A DNA stretch of 32,562 nucleotides from an uncultured Collinsella sp. (GTDB lineage Bacteria > Actinomycetota > Coriobacteriia > Coriobacteriales > Coriobacteriaceae), in the NCBI GenBank assembly GCA_902475475.1, contig CABRZY010000002.1, positions 1-32,562 on the forward strand, in the 5' to 3' direction. Made by a program: the position numbers and the translations under genes. Below are positions 24,161 through 32,349 of this stretch, piece after piece (position 1 is the stretch's first letter; every line of letters begins with the position of its first letter). The notes under the pieces are model-generated. The model was not told the DNA's origin. It did not search any database and saw only the letters and a program-made list of their open reading frames with translations.

Positions 24161-24181
24161 GAACGGTATTTACTACCGTTC
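24161..24181. promoter_or_regulatory. Operator-like palindrome upstream of the nan cluster
   Basis: GAACGGTA-TTTAC-TACCGTTC, eight perfect pairs around five bases, 138 nt before the binder ATG. It covers the -10 (TAGTAA, 24170-24175) of the TTGTCA promoter candidate, the classic place for a repressor. The half-site does not match the regulator sites I know (NagR/DasR, RpiR types). The regulator is not in the window. Confidence 0.6.
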
Positions 24182-24198
24182 ACCGAATTCATTGACAA
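24170..24198 (-). promoter_or_regulatory. First promoter candidate of the nan cluster
   Basis: TTGTCA (24193-24198), 17-base spacer, TAGTAA (24170-24175) on the minus strand. The -35 is strong and the -10 weak. The palindrome at 24161-24181 overlaps the -10. Confidence 0.4.
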
Positions 24199-24332
24199 AC
24201 GATTCGCCAGACAGTATGTATCGACGAGGTGAGATATCAGTCTTCGTCAACCCGCAGGATAGCAGGGTTGTTCACCATGGCTAGTCAAACGTTTTAGCGT
24301 TAATAAAACCCGAAATCGACAGGTAATCGCCG

Positions 24333-24363
24333 CGAAATAAATGATTGAAAATCGGCCAATCAT
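24333..24363 (-). terminator. Terminator candidate after uvrC
   Basis: Seven perfect pairs ATGATTG/CAATCAT (24341-24347 with 24357-24363), nine-base loop, followed on the minus strand by TTATTTCG, about 25 nt after the uvrC stop. The stem is AT-rich, so efficiency may be modest. Confidence 0.55.
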
Positions 24364-24388
24364 GTATATCAGTTGTTTAGAAGCACGT

Positions 24389-26335
24389 TTAGTTTTCGGA
24401 ACGGCTGGCCGATGCCTGGGCGCGCTCGGCATTCCATGCAACAAGTGCCTCGTGGACCGCTTTGGCGACATCGGCCGGAACGCCTCGAACTTCCGCAATC
24501 TCCTGCTCGCTTGCCGCGCGCAAACGCTTCATCGAGCCAAAATGGCGCATAATGGCACGTTTTCTAGTGGGTCCCACGCCCGGAACGTCGTCAAGCACCG
24601 AAACCGTCATAGCCTTATTGCGCAACTCGCGGTGGAACGTAATCGCAAATCGGTGGGATTCATCGCGAACCTGCTTGATCAGATAAAGCGAAGCGGAGCC
24701 GGTCGGTAGCACGACGGGAGTCTCGTCCCACGGCACGAAAACTTCCTCATCGGCCTTTGCCAAGCCACAAACTGGTATATCGAGGCCGAGCGCCTCAAGT
24801 TGCTTAATTGCAGCGGTCAACTGCGGCTTGCCGCCATCGACAACGAGCAAATCGGGGCGCGAGCCAAAGCGCTCGTCCGCCATGCGCTCGGGAGCATAGC
24901 GACGCCCCAGAACTTCGGACATCGATACGAAGTCGTTCGCCTCGTCCAATTCGGCCTGAATTTTAAAGCGACGATACTGGCCCTTGTCGGCACGGCCGTT
25001 GGTAAATACCACCATCGAAGCGACGGTAAAGGTGCCGTGCAACGTCGAGATATCGAAGCACTCGATGCGCAACGGCGGCGCAGGCAGCGCCAGCGCACTT
25101 TCGAGCTCCAGGAGCGCCTGATTGGTGCGATCGTCAGCATACCCCGTGCGCATCATGTAGCGCATGAGGGCATGGCGCGCATTTTTGGAAGCCATATCGA
25201 GCAGGCGGTGCTTTTCGCCGCGCTGCGGCCTATGGAGATGGCAAGAGCGTTCGCGCTTGCCCGCAAGCCACTCCCCCAACGCTTCAGCATCCTCAAGCTC
25301 GACAGAGAGATTGATCTCGGCTGGAATATCGGCCGTCTCGTCGTAATAGCGCTTAAGAAAGCCCGATTGAAGCTCTTCCTCGTCGACATCCAGGCCTTTA
25401 TCGAGGATGAACTCACAAGTTCGAACCGTTCGGCCCTCGCGAACGACAAAGACACAGGCGGCAGAGATAGTCTCTTCGCGATAGAAGCCGATGACGTCGA
25501 TATCGACGCTCGATGGAAAAACGACCTGTTGGCGATCGTCCAGGCCCCTAATGACTTCCAGGCGACGCTTGACGCGCGCCGCACGTTCAAAATCGAGCGT
25601 CTCGGCTGCCTCCGTCATCTCGGACGTAAGCTCGTCGACGACATCCTTGCGATGGCCCGACAAGAAACGTTCGACACGCTTGACGTTCTTGGCATAGTCG
25701 GCAGGGGAAATCGCGCCGACGCATGCGCCCGGCCCGCGCCCGACATGGTAGTCAAAACAGGGACGCCCGTTTTGCGCGCAAATCATATTGACGATGTCTT
25801 CTTCGCCCTTATGAGATTCGACGATGCGGCGGCAGCGGCGCCATTCCGCACAGGATGCCGAGCAAATAGGAATGACCTTGCGTAGCGTATCGATGGTCTC
25901 ACGCGCCGCACGACTATCGGTATAGGGGCCAAAATAGCGCGTGCCGGGCTTATGGCGCTCGCGCGTGTATTTAATAGCGGGAAATAGATCGCTTTTAGTG
26001 ATGGCGATAAAGGGATAGCTTTTATCGTCCTTAAGGTCGACGTTGAAGTACGGATGGTACTGGCCGATCAGATTGCGCTCGAGCACCAATGCCTCGTGCT
26101 CGGTCTCCACCACGATATAGTCGAAGCTCGCCACCAGCTGCATCATGAGCGGGATCTTTTGACGCTCGTCCTGCAGCGTCACGTATTGACGCATACGGGC
26201 ACGCAAGTTTTTTGCCTTGCCCACATAGATGACATCGCCCTTGGCATCTTTCCAAAGGTAGCAGCCGGGTTGCGTGGGAACGCGCGAAACCTGCTCGGCA
26301 AGTGTTGGAATGTTGTCGTGACCTGCCACACGCAC
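24389..26335 (-). CDS. uvrC: UvrABC system protein C (excinuclease C)
   Basis: About 648-residue nuclease making both incisions in nucleotide excision repair. Domains: GIY-YIG nuclease (about 20-100; YVGKAKNL at 37-44), a cysteine region (158-205), UVR helical pair (about 242-263), RNase H-like second nuclease (ECFDIS and VVDGGKPQL motifs) and two C-terminal helix-hairpin-helix units (VPGVGPTRKRAI; VRGVPADVAKAV). The cysteine region is unusual: cysteines 158, 162, 168, 186, 193 and 205 are present, an insertion of about 20 residues separates the first group from RPC, and the cysteine expected in the RCxxPC motif is Gly201. The start is GTG, directly after the murJ stop; a GTG six bases later (26329) has a better-placed AGG and may be the true start. 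Confidence 0.92.
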   Translation of the reverse strand: MRVAGHDNIPTLAEQVSRVPTQPGCYLWKDAKGDVIYVGKAKNLRARMRQYVTLQDERQKIPLMMQLVASFDYIVVETEHEALVLERNLIGQYHPYFNVDLKDDKSYPFIAITKSDLFPAIKYTRERHKPGTRYFGPYTDSRAARETIDTLRKVIPICSASCAEWRRCRRIVESHKGEEDIVNMICAQNGRPCFDYHVGRGPGACVGAISPADYAKNVKRVERFLSGHRKDVVDELTSEMTEAAETLDFERAARVKRRLEVIRGLDDRQQVVFPSSVDIDVIGFYREETISAACVFVVREGRTVRTCEFILDKGLDVDEEELQSGFLKRYYDETADIPAEINLSVELEDAEALGEWLAGKRERSCHLHRPQRGEKHRLLDMASKNARHALMRYMMRTGYADDRTNQALLELESALALPAPPLRIECFDISTLHGTFTVASMVVFTNGRADKGQYRRFKIQAELDEANDFVSMSEVLGRRYAPERMADERFGSRPDLLVVDGGKPQLTAAIKQLEALGLDIPVCGLAKADEEVFVPWDETPVVLPTGSASLYLIKQVRDESHRFAITFHRELRNKAMTVSVLDDVPGVGPTRKRAIMRHFGSMKRLRAASEQEIAEVRGVPADVAKAVHEALVAWNAERAQASASRSEN

Positions 26336-28639
26336 CTACTTGCGACGAAGCAGCGCCGAGACCTCGGGCATCTTAAAGACGAAGGCAAGGCCAAAAGTCA
26401 CGGCAAGCGAGACGACGCCTGCAACACAAACGTAGCCCAGGGTAATGAGGATCGAGCTGCCAAGCATTCCGACAAAGTGCTCAAGTGCCCACATGACGCC
26501 GGCGCCCGCGGCAGCGCCCAAGCCACCGAACAACAGGCCGAAGAAACCGCCGTGCAGGATAGACTTGACCTGAAGGCCATGCAGACGACGGCGCAGCCAC
26601 CACAGTGAGCATCCGACCAAGACCACGTAGTCAACGACGTACGAAAGCGCAATTGCCGGCATACCGTAGCCCAGCACCACGCCAAACAGCAGCACCGAAC
26701 CGGCCTGACCGACAGCGGAGTACAAGCAATAGCGGCTATAAGGTTTCATATCGAGCAGGGCCGAGAAGCTCTTCTGCATCAGCACGACCACGCCGTAGAG
26801 CGGCAGGGAAAGTGCCAGATAGATAAGGAACTCCGACACCAGCGCCACACCGGATTCATCGAACTTGCCGGCGCAGTAGATCATGTTGAGCGGACGGGCG
26901 AAGACGATCAGGTACATCGCAAACGGAATCAGGAAGAAGAGCATCTGGGCGACACCGCGCGAAATGCCCGTGCGGACGCTGTCGTAATCCTTCTCCTGTG
27001 CATCGTGGGAGAGTTCGGTATAGAGTGCCGTCGAAAGCGAGGCAGCGATCAGCGCATAGGGCAGCGTATACCACAGGCGCGCATATGCGATGACGGAAGG
27101 GCCGGTCTCGGGCTGCACCACCAGCGCGGCGGCATTGGTAATGGAGGTCGAGACAAACATGCACACCGTGGCGAGCAGCGTCGGGATACCAAGCGCAATC
27201 GTCTGTCGCAGCGCGGGGTCCTTAAAGTCGATATGGATATGAGGATGCACGCCATGCTTGCCAAGCGCGGGAATCTGGCAGGCCATCTGGACAAAGACGC
27301 CGAGGGTCGTACCGGCTGCGATCAAGATAATGCCGACCCGCTCGCCAAATTGTGCAGACACGGGAGCAAAGCCCATAAAGCTGGCGATGACGATGACATT
27401 GTTGAGAACCGGGGCAAACGTCGACCAGAAGTAGTCGCGGTGTGCGTTGAGAACACCCGAGAACACCGAGCCCAAGCCATAAAACAGAATTTGGATAGCA
27501 AAGAAGCGGAACATGAACGCAGCGGTATCCATGCTGTCGCCATTACCCGAAAGGAACGACTGCGTCCAAATAAAGCCGGGAGCAAACACGGTGCCCAGCA
27601 GCGAGATGCCGCCCAGCACCAGAAGCAGAATACCGAGCAGATTGCCGACATACTCGTTCGATGCCTCGCGGCCCTGCTCGCGCCTCACGCCCATATACAC
27701 CGGCAAAAACGCCGTAACGAGCATGCCGCCCATCACGAGCTCGTAGAGCATGTTGGGCAGGTTGTTGGCAACCTGATAGGAGGACGAGAGCAGCGACATG
27801 CCGATGGCGGCCGCCATGGCCCACGTGCGGATAAACCCGGTGACGCGCGACACGATGGTCAGCACGGTCATAAGGCCAGCAGAACGACCAACCGTGGAGT
27901 AGTCCGACGAACCCATATCGTCTACGTCGTCCTGAGAGTCCTCATAAACCTCATCTTGTGGCGGCAAATCGTCCACGACGGCAAAGGAGCCGGTCATCGC
28001 AAAGGGATCGTCAACCAAAACGGCGTCATCAGCAGGTGCGGCGTCATCGCTGTTCGGCATGTTGCTACCGGATACGGCATCATCATCGAATATGGCATGG
28101 TCGCCAAACACCGTGTCAACTTCATTGGCGGCGACGGTTCGGGCAGAAAACGACAGAGGGTCCCAGTCGTCATCACCGTCGATGGCCACGCCCTCGACGG
28201 GATCGGTCGAACCAAGCGGCGACCATTCGTCATCCGAAAGAAGCGGTTCGCCATCATCATGAGCCGTGGGCTTGGCGGAACGAGCGGCAGGAGCGCTCTG
28301 CGGTGTGCTCTTTCCCTGGGCTGCCATCAAAAACACCGCCGTCTCATCGGGACGCGGCGCACGAGGAGCCTCGGAGGCGATCGGCATCACGCTGGCGCTC
28401 GATTGAGCGGCGGCCAAAAAGACAGCCGTCTCATCGGGACGAGCCGAAGAAAGAACCGTACGGGGAAGTGCCGTGCCGGCACCGGCGGCACGCAAGTACA
28501 CGGCCGTCTCGCCCGGGTCAGCGGCAGCGGACCAGGCGTTTCGAATCTCGTTATCGAACGAAGCGGCCTCGGGCGCGGGCGTCTGAGGAGCCGACCCTTT
28601 TGCAAAGTGAGCTCCGCGCTTTGATTCTTCCTGCGGCAT
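26336..28639 (-). CDS. murJ: Lipid II flippase MurJ with long N-terminal cytoplasmic extension
   Basis: 767 residues. The membrane core (about 249-767, starting TVGRSAGLMTVLTIVSRVTGF) has the MurJ/MviN pattern of about 14 helices and would flip peptidoglycan precursor outward. The first 245 residues are polar, acidic and without predicted structure. They contain three copies of a motif: DPGETAVYLRAAG (41-53), RPDETAVFLAAAQ (67-79) and RPDETAVFLMAAQ (96-108). Two further repeats follow, DDEWSPL (136-142) and DDDWDPL (156-162). The Thr in each ETAV[FY] could be a Ser/Thr-kinase and FHA-domain site; mycobacterial MviN is known to be controlled by PknB and FhaA, though through a different (C-terminal) domain. 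AGAGGA precedes the ATG, three bases after the upstream stop. Confidence 0.9.
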   Translation of the reverse strand: MPQEESKRGAHFAKGSAPQTPAPEAASFDNEIRNAWSAAADPGETAVYLRAAGAGTALPRTVLSSARPDETAVFLAAAQSSASVMPIASEAPRAPRPDETAVFLMAAQGKSTPQSAPAARSAKPTAHDDGEPLLSDDEWSPLGSTDPVEGVAIDGDDDWDPLSFSARTVAANEVDTVFGDHAIFDDDAVSGSNMPNSDDAAPADDAVLVDDPFAMTGSFAVVDDLPPQDEVYEDSQDDVDDMGSSDYSTVGRSAGLMTVLTIVSRVTGFIRTWAMAAAIGMSLLSSSYQVANNLPNMLYELVMGGMLVTAFLPVYMGVRREQGREASNEYVGNLLGILLLVLGGISLLGTVFAPGFIWTQSFLSGNGDSMDTAAFMFRFFAIQILFYGLGSVFSGVLNAHRDYFWSTFAPVLNNVIVIASFMGFAPVSAQFGERVGIILIAAGTTLGVFVQMACQIPALGKHGVHPHIHIDFKDPALRQTIALGIPTLLATVCMFVSTSITNAAALVVQPETGPSVIAYARLWYTLPYALIAASLSTALYTELSHDAQEKDYDSVRTGISRGVAQMLFFLIPFAMYLIVFARPLNMIYCAGKFDESGVALVSEFLIYLALSLPLYGVVVLMQKSFSALLDMKPYSRYCLYSAVGQAGSVLLFGVVLGYGMPAIALSYVVDYVVLVGCSLWWLRRRLHGLQVKSILHGGFFGLLFGGLGAAAGAGVMWALEHFVGMLGSSILITLGYVCVAGVVSLAVTFGLAFVFKMPEVSALLRRK

Positions 28640-28642
28640 CGC

Positions 28643-29143
28643 TCAGTCCTCTCTCGTGATCGGGGCAACCGTCGCCCCGCAAAATGCAACTAAGTCATCG
28701 GGAGCAAGCTCAAGCTGATAGCCGCGCTTGCCGCCCGAGATAAAAATGGTATCCCAAAGGATACATGTCTCATCAATCAGAGTCCGGAAGCGTTTTTTCA
28801 TACCGACCGGACTGCAACCGCCGCGGACATACCCCGTCGCGGCAAGCAAATCTTTGACATGCATCATGGTCAGCGACTTTTCGCCTGCGGCGCGCGCGGC
28901 GGCCTTGAGGTCGAGCTCGTCGGCAACGGGAATGCAGCACACGACATGGTCGTTGGACGGCGTCGTGCAGACCAGGGTCTTAAATCCCTGACCGGGCTCC
29001 TCGCCAAGCTGCTCGGAAATCGCGACGCCCAGCCCCGACGATTCGTCGCCATCGTCTTCGTACGTATGGAGAACATAGGAGATGCCGGCGCTTTCCAGCT
29101 CGCGCATCGCATTGGTTTTTGACGTCTTAACAGCCTTTGCCAT
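28643..29143 (-). CDS. ybaK: YbaK/EbsC family Cys-tRNA(Pro) deacylase
   Basis: 166-residue editing enzyme that hydrolyses cysteine wrongly attached to tRNA(Pro). Family marks are the catalytic-site Lys in GQGFKTLV (K55) and GGCSPVGMKK (108-117). Length is typical. The ORF extends 26 codons upstream, but GGAAAGGAT lies a few bases before this ATG and the conserved part begins here. It is followed after three bases by murJ, so both are probably co-transcribed from the TATACT-containing region upstream. Closest families within the superfamily (ProX, YeaK) edit other residues, but the GGCSPVGMKK motif favours YbaK. Confidence 0.9.
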   Translation of the reverse strand: MAKAVKTSKTNAMRELESAGISYVLHTYEDDGDESSGLGVAISEQLGEEPGQGFKTLVCTTPSNDHVVCCIPVADELDLKAAARAAGEKSLTMMHVKDLLAATGYVRGGCSPVGMKKRFRTLIDETCILWDTIFISGGKRGYQLELAPDDLVAFCGATVAPITRED

Positions 29144-29180
29144 GGCACATCCTTTCCCCCGCAGAGCGACGTAAGGATTA

Positions 29181-29186
29181 AGTATA
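29181..29186 (-). promoter_or_regulatory. Possible -10 of ybaK-murJ-uvrC
   Basis: TATACT on the minus strand, 37 nt before the ybaK ATG and after the uvrA terminator. The hexamer 17 bases upstream (GGCATA) is a poor -35. Confidence 0.35.
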
Positions 29187-29225
29187 GGGCCAATTCCGCC
29201 GCATATGCCATCTCGACACACAGAA

Positions 29226-29256
29226 GCGCCACCGAATCAGAAGGAATCGGTGGCGC
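29226..29256 (-). terminator. Terminator of uvrA
   Basis: Ten perfect pairs GCGCCACCGA/TCGGTGGCGC (29226-29235 with 29247-29256), 11-base loop, followed on the minus strand by TTCTGTGTG. It begins 20 nt after the uvrA stop. The U-tract is interrupted, so termination may be partial. Confidence 0.7.
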
Positions 29257-29276
29257 GTCGGTGCTACAACATCTCT

Positions 29277-32156
29277 TTACTGTGCGTCGAGCTGCGCCTG
29301 ACGCTCACGGTCACGCTTGAGCAACGGCGCCAAGAACTTGCCCGTGTAGCTCTGCGAACATGCCGCGACTTGCTCCGGCGTGCCTGAGACCACGACGGTT
29401 CCGCCGCCATTGCCGCCCTCGGGGCCCATATCGATCAGGCGGTCGGCAACCTTGATGACATCAAGGTTGTGCTCGATCACCAGAACCGTGTTGCCCGCAT
29501 CGACCAGGCGTTGCAACACGTCGAGCAGCTGACGAACATCCTCAAAATGGAGGCCGGTTGTGGGCTCGTCCAAAATGTAGAACGTCTTGCCTGTCTGGCG
29601 ACGATGAAGCTCCTTGGCGAGCTTCACGCGCTGCGCCTCGCCGCCCGAAAGCGTCGTAGCGGGCTGACCCAAGCTCACGTAGCCCAGACCCACGTCATAT
29701 AGGGTCTGCAGTTTGCGCTTAATCTGCGGGATATTCCCAAAGAAAGCCAGTGCTTCGGTGACACTCATGTCGAGCACATCCGAGATTGTCTTGCCGCGGT
29801 AGGTAACCTCGAGCGTCTCGCGGTTATAACGCTTGCCGCCACATACCTCACAGGGGACATAGATATCGGGAAGGAAGTGCATCTCGATCTTAATCTGGCC
29901 ATCGCCCTTGCACGCCTCGCAGCGACCTCCGCTTACGTTAAAGGAGAAACGTCCCGGCGAGTAGCCGCGCGCCTTCGACTCCGGCGTGCTTGCAAATAGC
30001 GCACGCAGATCATCCCAAAGGCCAATATAGGTCGCAGGGTTCGAACGCGGCGTGCGACCGATCGGTGACTGGTCGATATCGATTACCTTATCGATGCACT
30101 CAATGCCCTCAATCTTCTTGTACGGCCCCACAGGACGCGTCGAACGATGGATGGCATTCGTAAGCGCGGGCGCAATCGTATCGGTGACCAGGGAGCTCTT
30201 GCCCGATCCCGAAACACCGGTAACGACTGTGAGCGTACCGAACTCAATCTTGGCGGTAACGTTTTTGAGGTTATTAGCGCGGGCGCCCGTGATCTTAAGA
30301 CAGCCGCGGCCGGGCTTGCGGCGCTCATCGGGCACGCGGATCATCCGCTTGCCGGTCAAATAAGCACCCGTCATGGAATCGGGGCATGCCATGATATCGG
30401 CAGGCGTTCCCGCGGCGACCACGTGTCCGCCGTTAACGCCCGCACCGGGACCCATATCGATCACGTAGTCTGCAGCGCGAATTGTATCTTCGTCGTGCTC
30501 GACGACGATAACGGTATTGCCGATATCGCGCAAGCGCTCGAGCGTCTTGATCAGGCGTTCGTTATCGCGTTGGTGAAGGCCGATCGACGGCTCGTCCAGA
30601 ATGTACAGAACGCCCATGAGGCCGGCGCCGATCTGCGTTGCCAGGCGAATGCGTTGGGCCTCACCGCCAGAAAGCGTCGCCGAGGCGCGATCGAGCGTCA
30701 GATAGTCGAGTCCGACATCGACCAGAAAACGCAGGCGCTCCAGGATTTCCTTGACGATACGACCGCCGATGAATTGTTGACGCTCTGTGAGCTCAAGGTC
30801 CTCAAAAAACTCGAGCGACTCGCGACAGGACAGGCAGCAGACATCGTAAATGGACTTGCCGCCCACGGTGACGGCAAGCATCTCGGGACGCAGGCGAGCA
30901 CCGTGACAGCTCGAGCATGGCTCTTCGCGAATGTATTTCTCCAAGCGAGCCCTGGTGTTCTCGTTCGTCGTCTCGTTGTAGCGCTCGTACAGGATATTGC
31001 GCACACCCGAGAACTTAGTGTCCCACTGGCTGCGACGCCCATCGAGCTTTTGATAGTCGACCGAAATCTTCGTGTCGCCCATGCCATCCAAAAACGCACG
31101 ACGCACCCGCGGGGGCAGGTCCTCCCATGGCGTATCGGCACTCACCTTAAAGTGTTTGCAGACCGCAGCAAAAATCTGCGGATAATAGTTGGAATTGCCG
31201 AACAGGCTACCAAAGACTCCGTCGGCAATCGACTTTGAGGGGTCTTCAATCAGCGCCTCGGCATCGACTGTCTTTTTAAAGCCCAGGCCATCGCACTCGG
31301 GACATGCACCATAGGGCGCGTTGAACGAGAAATCGCGCGGCTGCAGGTCGTCGATGGAATGCCCGTGCTCCGGGCACGCCAGTGCCAGCGAATACTCCAG
31401 CAGCTCGCCCTCGGTTCCCTCGGGAGCGTCGCGCTCGGGCAGCATGTACACGTTCACATTGCCGTGTGCCAAGGCAGTCGCCTGTTCAACCGACTCGGCG
31501 ATACGGCCCAGAGAGTTTTCCCGAATCACGATGCGGTCGACTACGACCTCGATATCGTGCTTGAACTTTTTGTCCAGATCGATGGGGTCGTCGAGCGAGC
31601 GTACTTCGCCGTCGACACGCACGCGGCTAAAGCCCTCAGCCCGAAGATCCTCGAACAATTTTGCGTACTCGCCTTTGCGCCCGCGCACCACCGGTGCCAG
31701 CACAAACGCACGACGACCCTCTCCCGCTGCCAGGACCTTATCGGCGACCTGGTCGGTGGTCTGGCGCTCGATAACGCGACCGCACTCGGGACAGTGCGGC
31801 GTGCCCACGCGTGCAAAAAGCAAGCGAAGGTAGTCATAAATCTCAGTTACAGTACCCACCGTCGAGCGCGGATTCTTGGACGTCGTCTTCTGATCGATCG
31901 AGACGGCCGGCGAAAGGCCGTCGATCGAGTCTAGATCGGGCTTGTCCATCTGGCCTAAAAACTGGCGCGCATAACTCGACAGGCTCTCCACGTAGCGACG
32001 CTGACCCTCGGCATAAATCGTGTCAAACGCCAGCGAGCTCTTGCCCGAGCCCGAAAGACCGGTAATGACCACGAGCTCGTCGCGCGGGATGGAAACATCG
32101 ATATTGCGCAGGTTGTGTTCGCGCGCACCACGGATAACGATAGAAGAATCAGACAT
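29277..32156 (-). CDS. uvrA: UvrABC system protein A (excinuclease A)
   Basis: 959-residue DNA-damage recognition ATPase that loads UvrB. Two ABC cassettes: Walker A GLSGSGKS (33-40) and GVSGSGKS (647-654), with signature LSGGEAQR (495-502) and a second copy near the C-terminus. Zinc modules: C285/C288 with C414/C417, and C746/C749 with C769/C772 (CEACKGDG ... CEVCGGKRYN). An additional CPECG at 122-126 and CPEHG at 261-265 frame the UvrB-binding region. Length is normal. AAGGAG lies five bases before the ATG. An SOS-box-like sequence lies 62 bases upstream. Confidence 0.97.
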   Translation of the reverse strand: MSDSSIVIRGAREHNLRNIDVSIPRDELVVITGLSGSGKSSLAFDTIYAEGQRRYVESLSSYARQFLGQMDKPDLDSIDGLSPAVSIDQKTTSKNPRSTVGTVTEIYDYLRLLFARVGTPHCPECGRVIERQTTDQVADKVLAAGEGRRAFVLAPVVRGRKGEYAKLFEDLRAEGFSRVRVDGEVRSLDDPIDLDKKFKHDIEVVVDRIVIRENSLGRIAESVEQATALAHGNVNVYMLPERDAPEGTEGELLEYSLALACPEHGHSIDDLQPRDFSFNAPYGACPECDGLGFKKTVDAEALIEDPSKSIADGVFGSLFGNSNYYPQIFAAVCKHFKVSADTPWEDLPPRVRRAFLDGMGDTKISVDYQKLDGRRSQWDTKFSGVRNILYERYNETTNENTRARLEKYIREEPCSSCHGARLRPEMLAVTVGGKSIYDVCCLSCRESLEFFEDLELTERQQFIGGRIVKEILERLRFLVDVGLDYLTLDRASATLSGGEAQRIRLATQIGAGLMGVLYILDEPSIGLHQRDNERLIKTLERLRDIGNTVIVVEHDEDTIRAADYVIDMGPGAGVNGGHVVAAGTPADIMACPDSMTGAYLTGKRMIRVPDERRKPGRGCLKITGARANNLKNVTAKIEFGTLTVVTGVSGSGKSSLVTDTIAPALTNAIHRSTRPVGPYKKIEGIECIDKVIDIDQSPIGRTPRSNPATYIGLWDDLRALFASTPESKARGYSPGRFSFNVSGGRCEACKGDGQIKIEMHFLPDIYVPCEVCGGKRYNRETLEVTYRGKTISDVLDMSVTEALAFFGNIPQIKRKLQTLYDVGLGYVSLGQPATTLSGGEAQRVKLAKELHRRQTGKTFYILDEPTTGLHFEDVRQLLDVLQRLVDAGNTVLVIEHNLDVIKVADRLIDMGPEGGNGGGTVVVSGTPEQVAACSQSYTGKFLAPLLKRDRERQAQLDAQ

Positions 32157-32217
32157 GGAAGCTCCTTGCCTCCTATAACCTCAAATCACACTGTCGATGA
32201 GTTTAACGCACTCAACG

Positions 32218-32231
32218 CGCACAGATGTTCG
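32218..32231. promoter_or_regulatory. lexA box: SOS (LexA) box-like site upstream of uvrA
   Basis: On the minus strand CGAAC-ATCT-GTGCG, one mismatch from the Gram-positive/actinobacterial LexA consensus CGAAC-N4-GTTCG. It sits 62-75 bases before the uvrA ATG and between uvrA and a divergent gene. uvrA is a standard SOS gene, so the position is sensible. No clear promoter hexamers could be fixed around it. Confidence 0.55.
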
Positions 32232-32349
32232 TAATACAAGATTCGCAGACCTTTTGCTTTGCGTGTCGGGTGCTTTGTTTCTCGAAATGCCGTGGAAAGG
32301 TTAGAGTAATCTAAAACTGAACTTAATTTGCTGTAACAGAGGAACGTCC

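Larger units (their letters stand above)
24024..24388. other. Regulatory gap between uvrC and the nan cluster
   Basis: 365 nt without a credible gene. From the uvrC side it holds an AT-rich terminator candidate, a six-pair hairpin CAACCC/GGGTTG (24248-24270), an outer ten-base inverted pair CGATACATAC/GTATGTATCG (24143-24152 and 24214-24223), a perfect eight-pair palindrome with a promoter candidate, and a second promoter candidate near the binder gene. It is more AT-rich than the genes on both sides. Confidence 0.7.

Noticed and set aside
24192..24220. Plus-strand promoter TTGACA/17/TATGTA facing uvrC
   Set aside because: The -35 is perfect, but no gene or clear RNA lies downstream on the plus strand before uvrC, and the -10 is weak. 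It overlaps the minus-strand TTGTCA element, so the match may be coincidental.
28316..28519. The murJ tail repeats as a DNA-level tandem or CRISPR-like repeat
   Set aside because: The repetition is in protein sequence, with uneven spacing and diverged codons. There are no spacer-repeat units and no cas genes.
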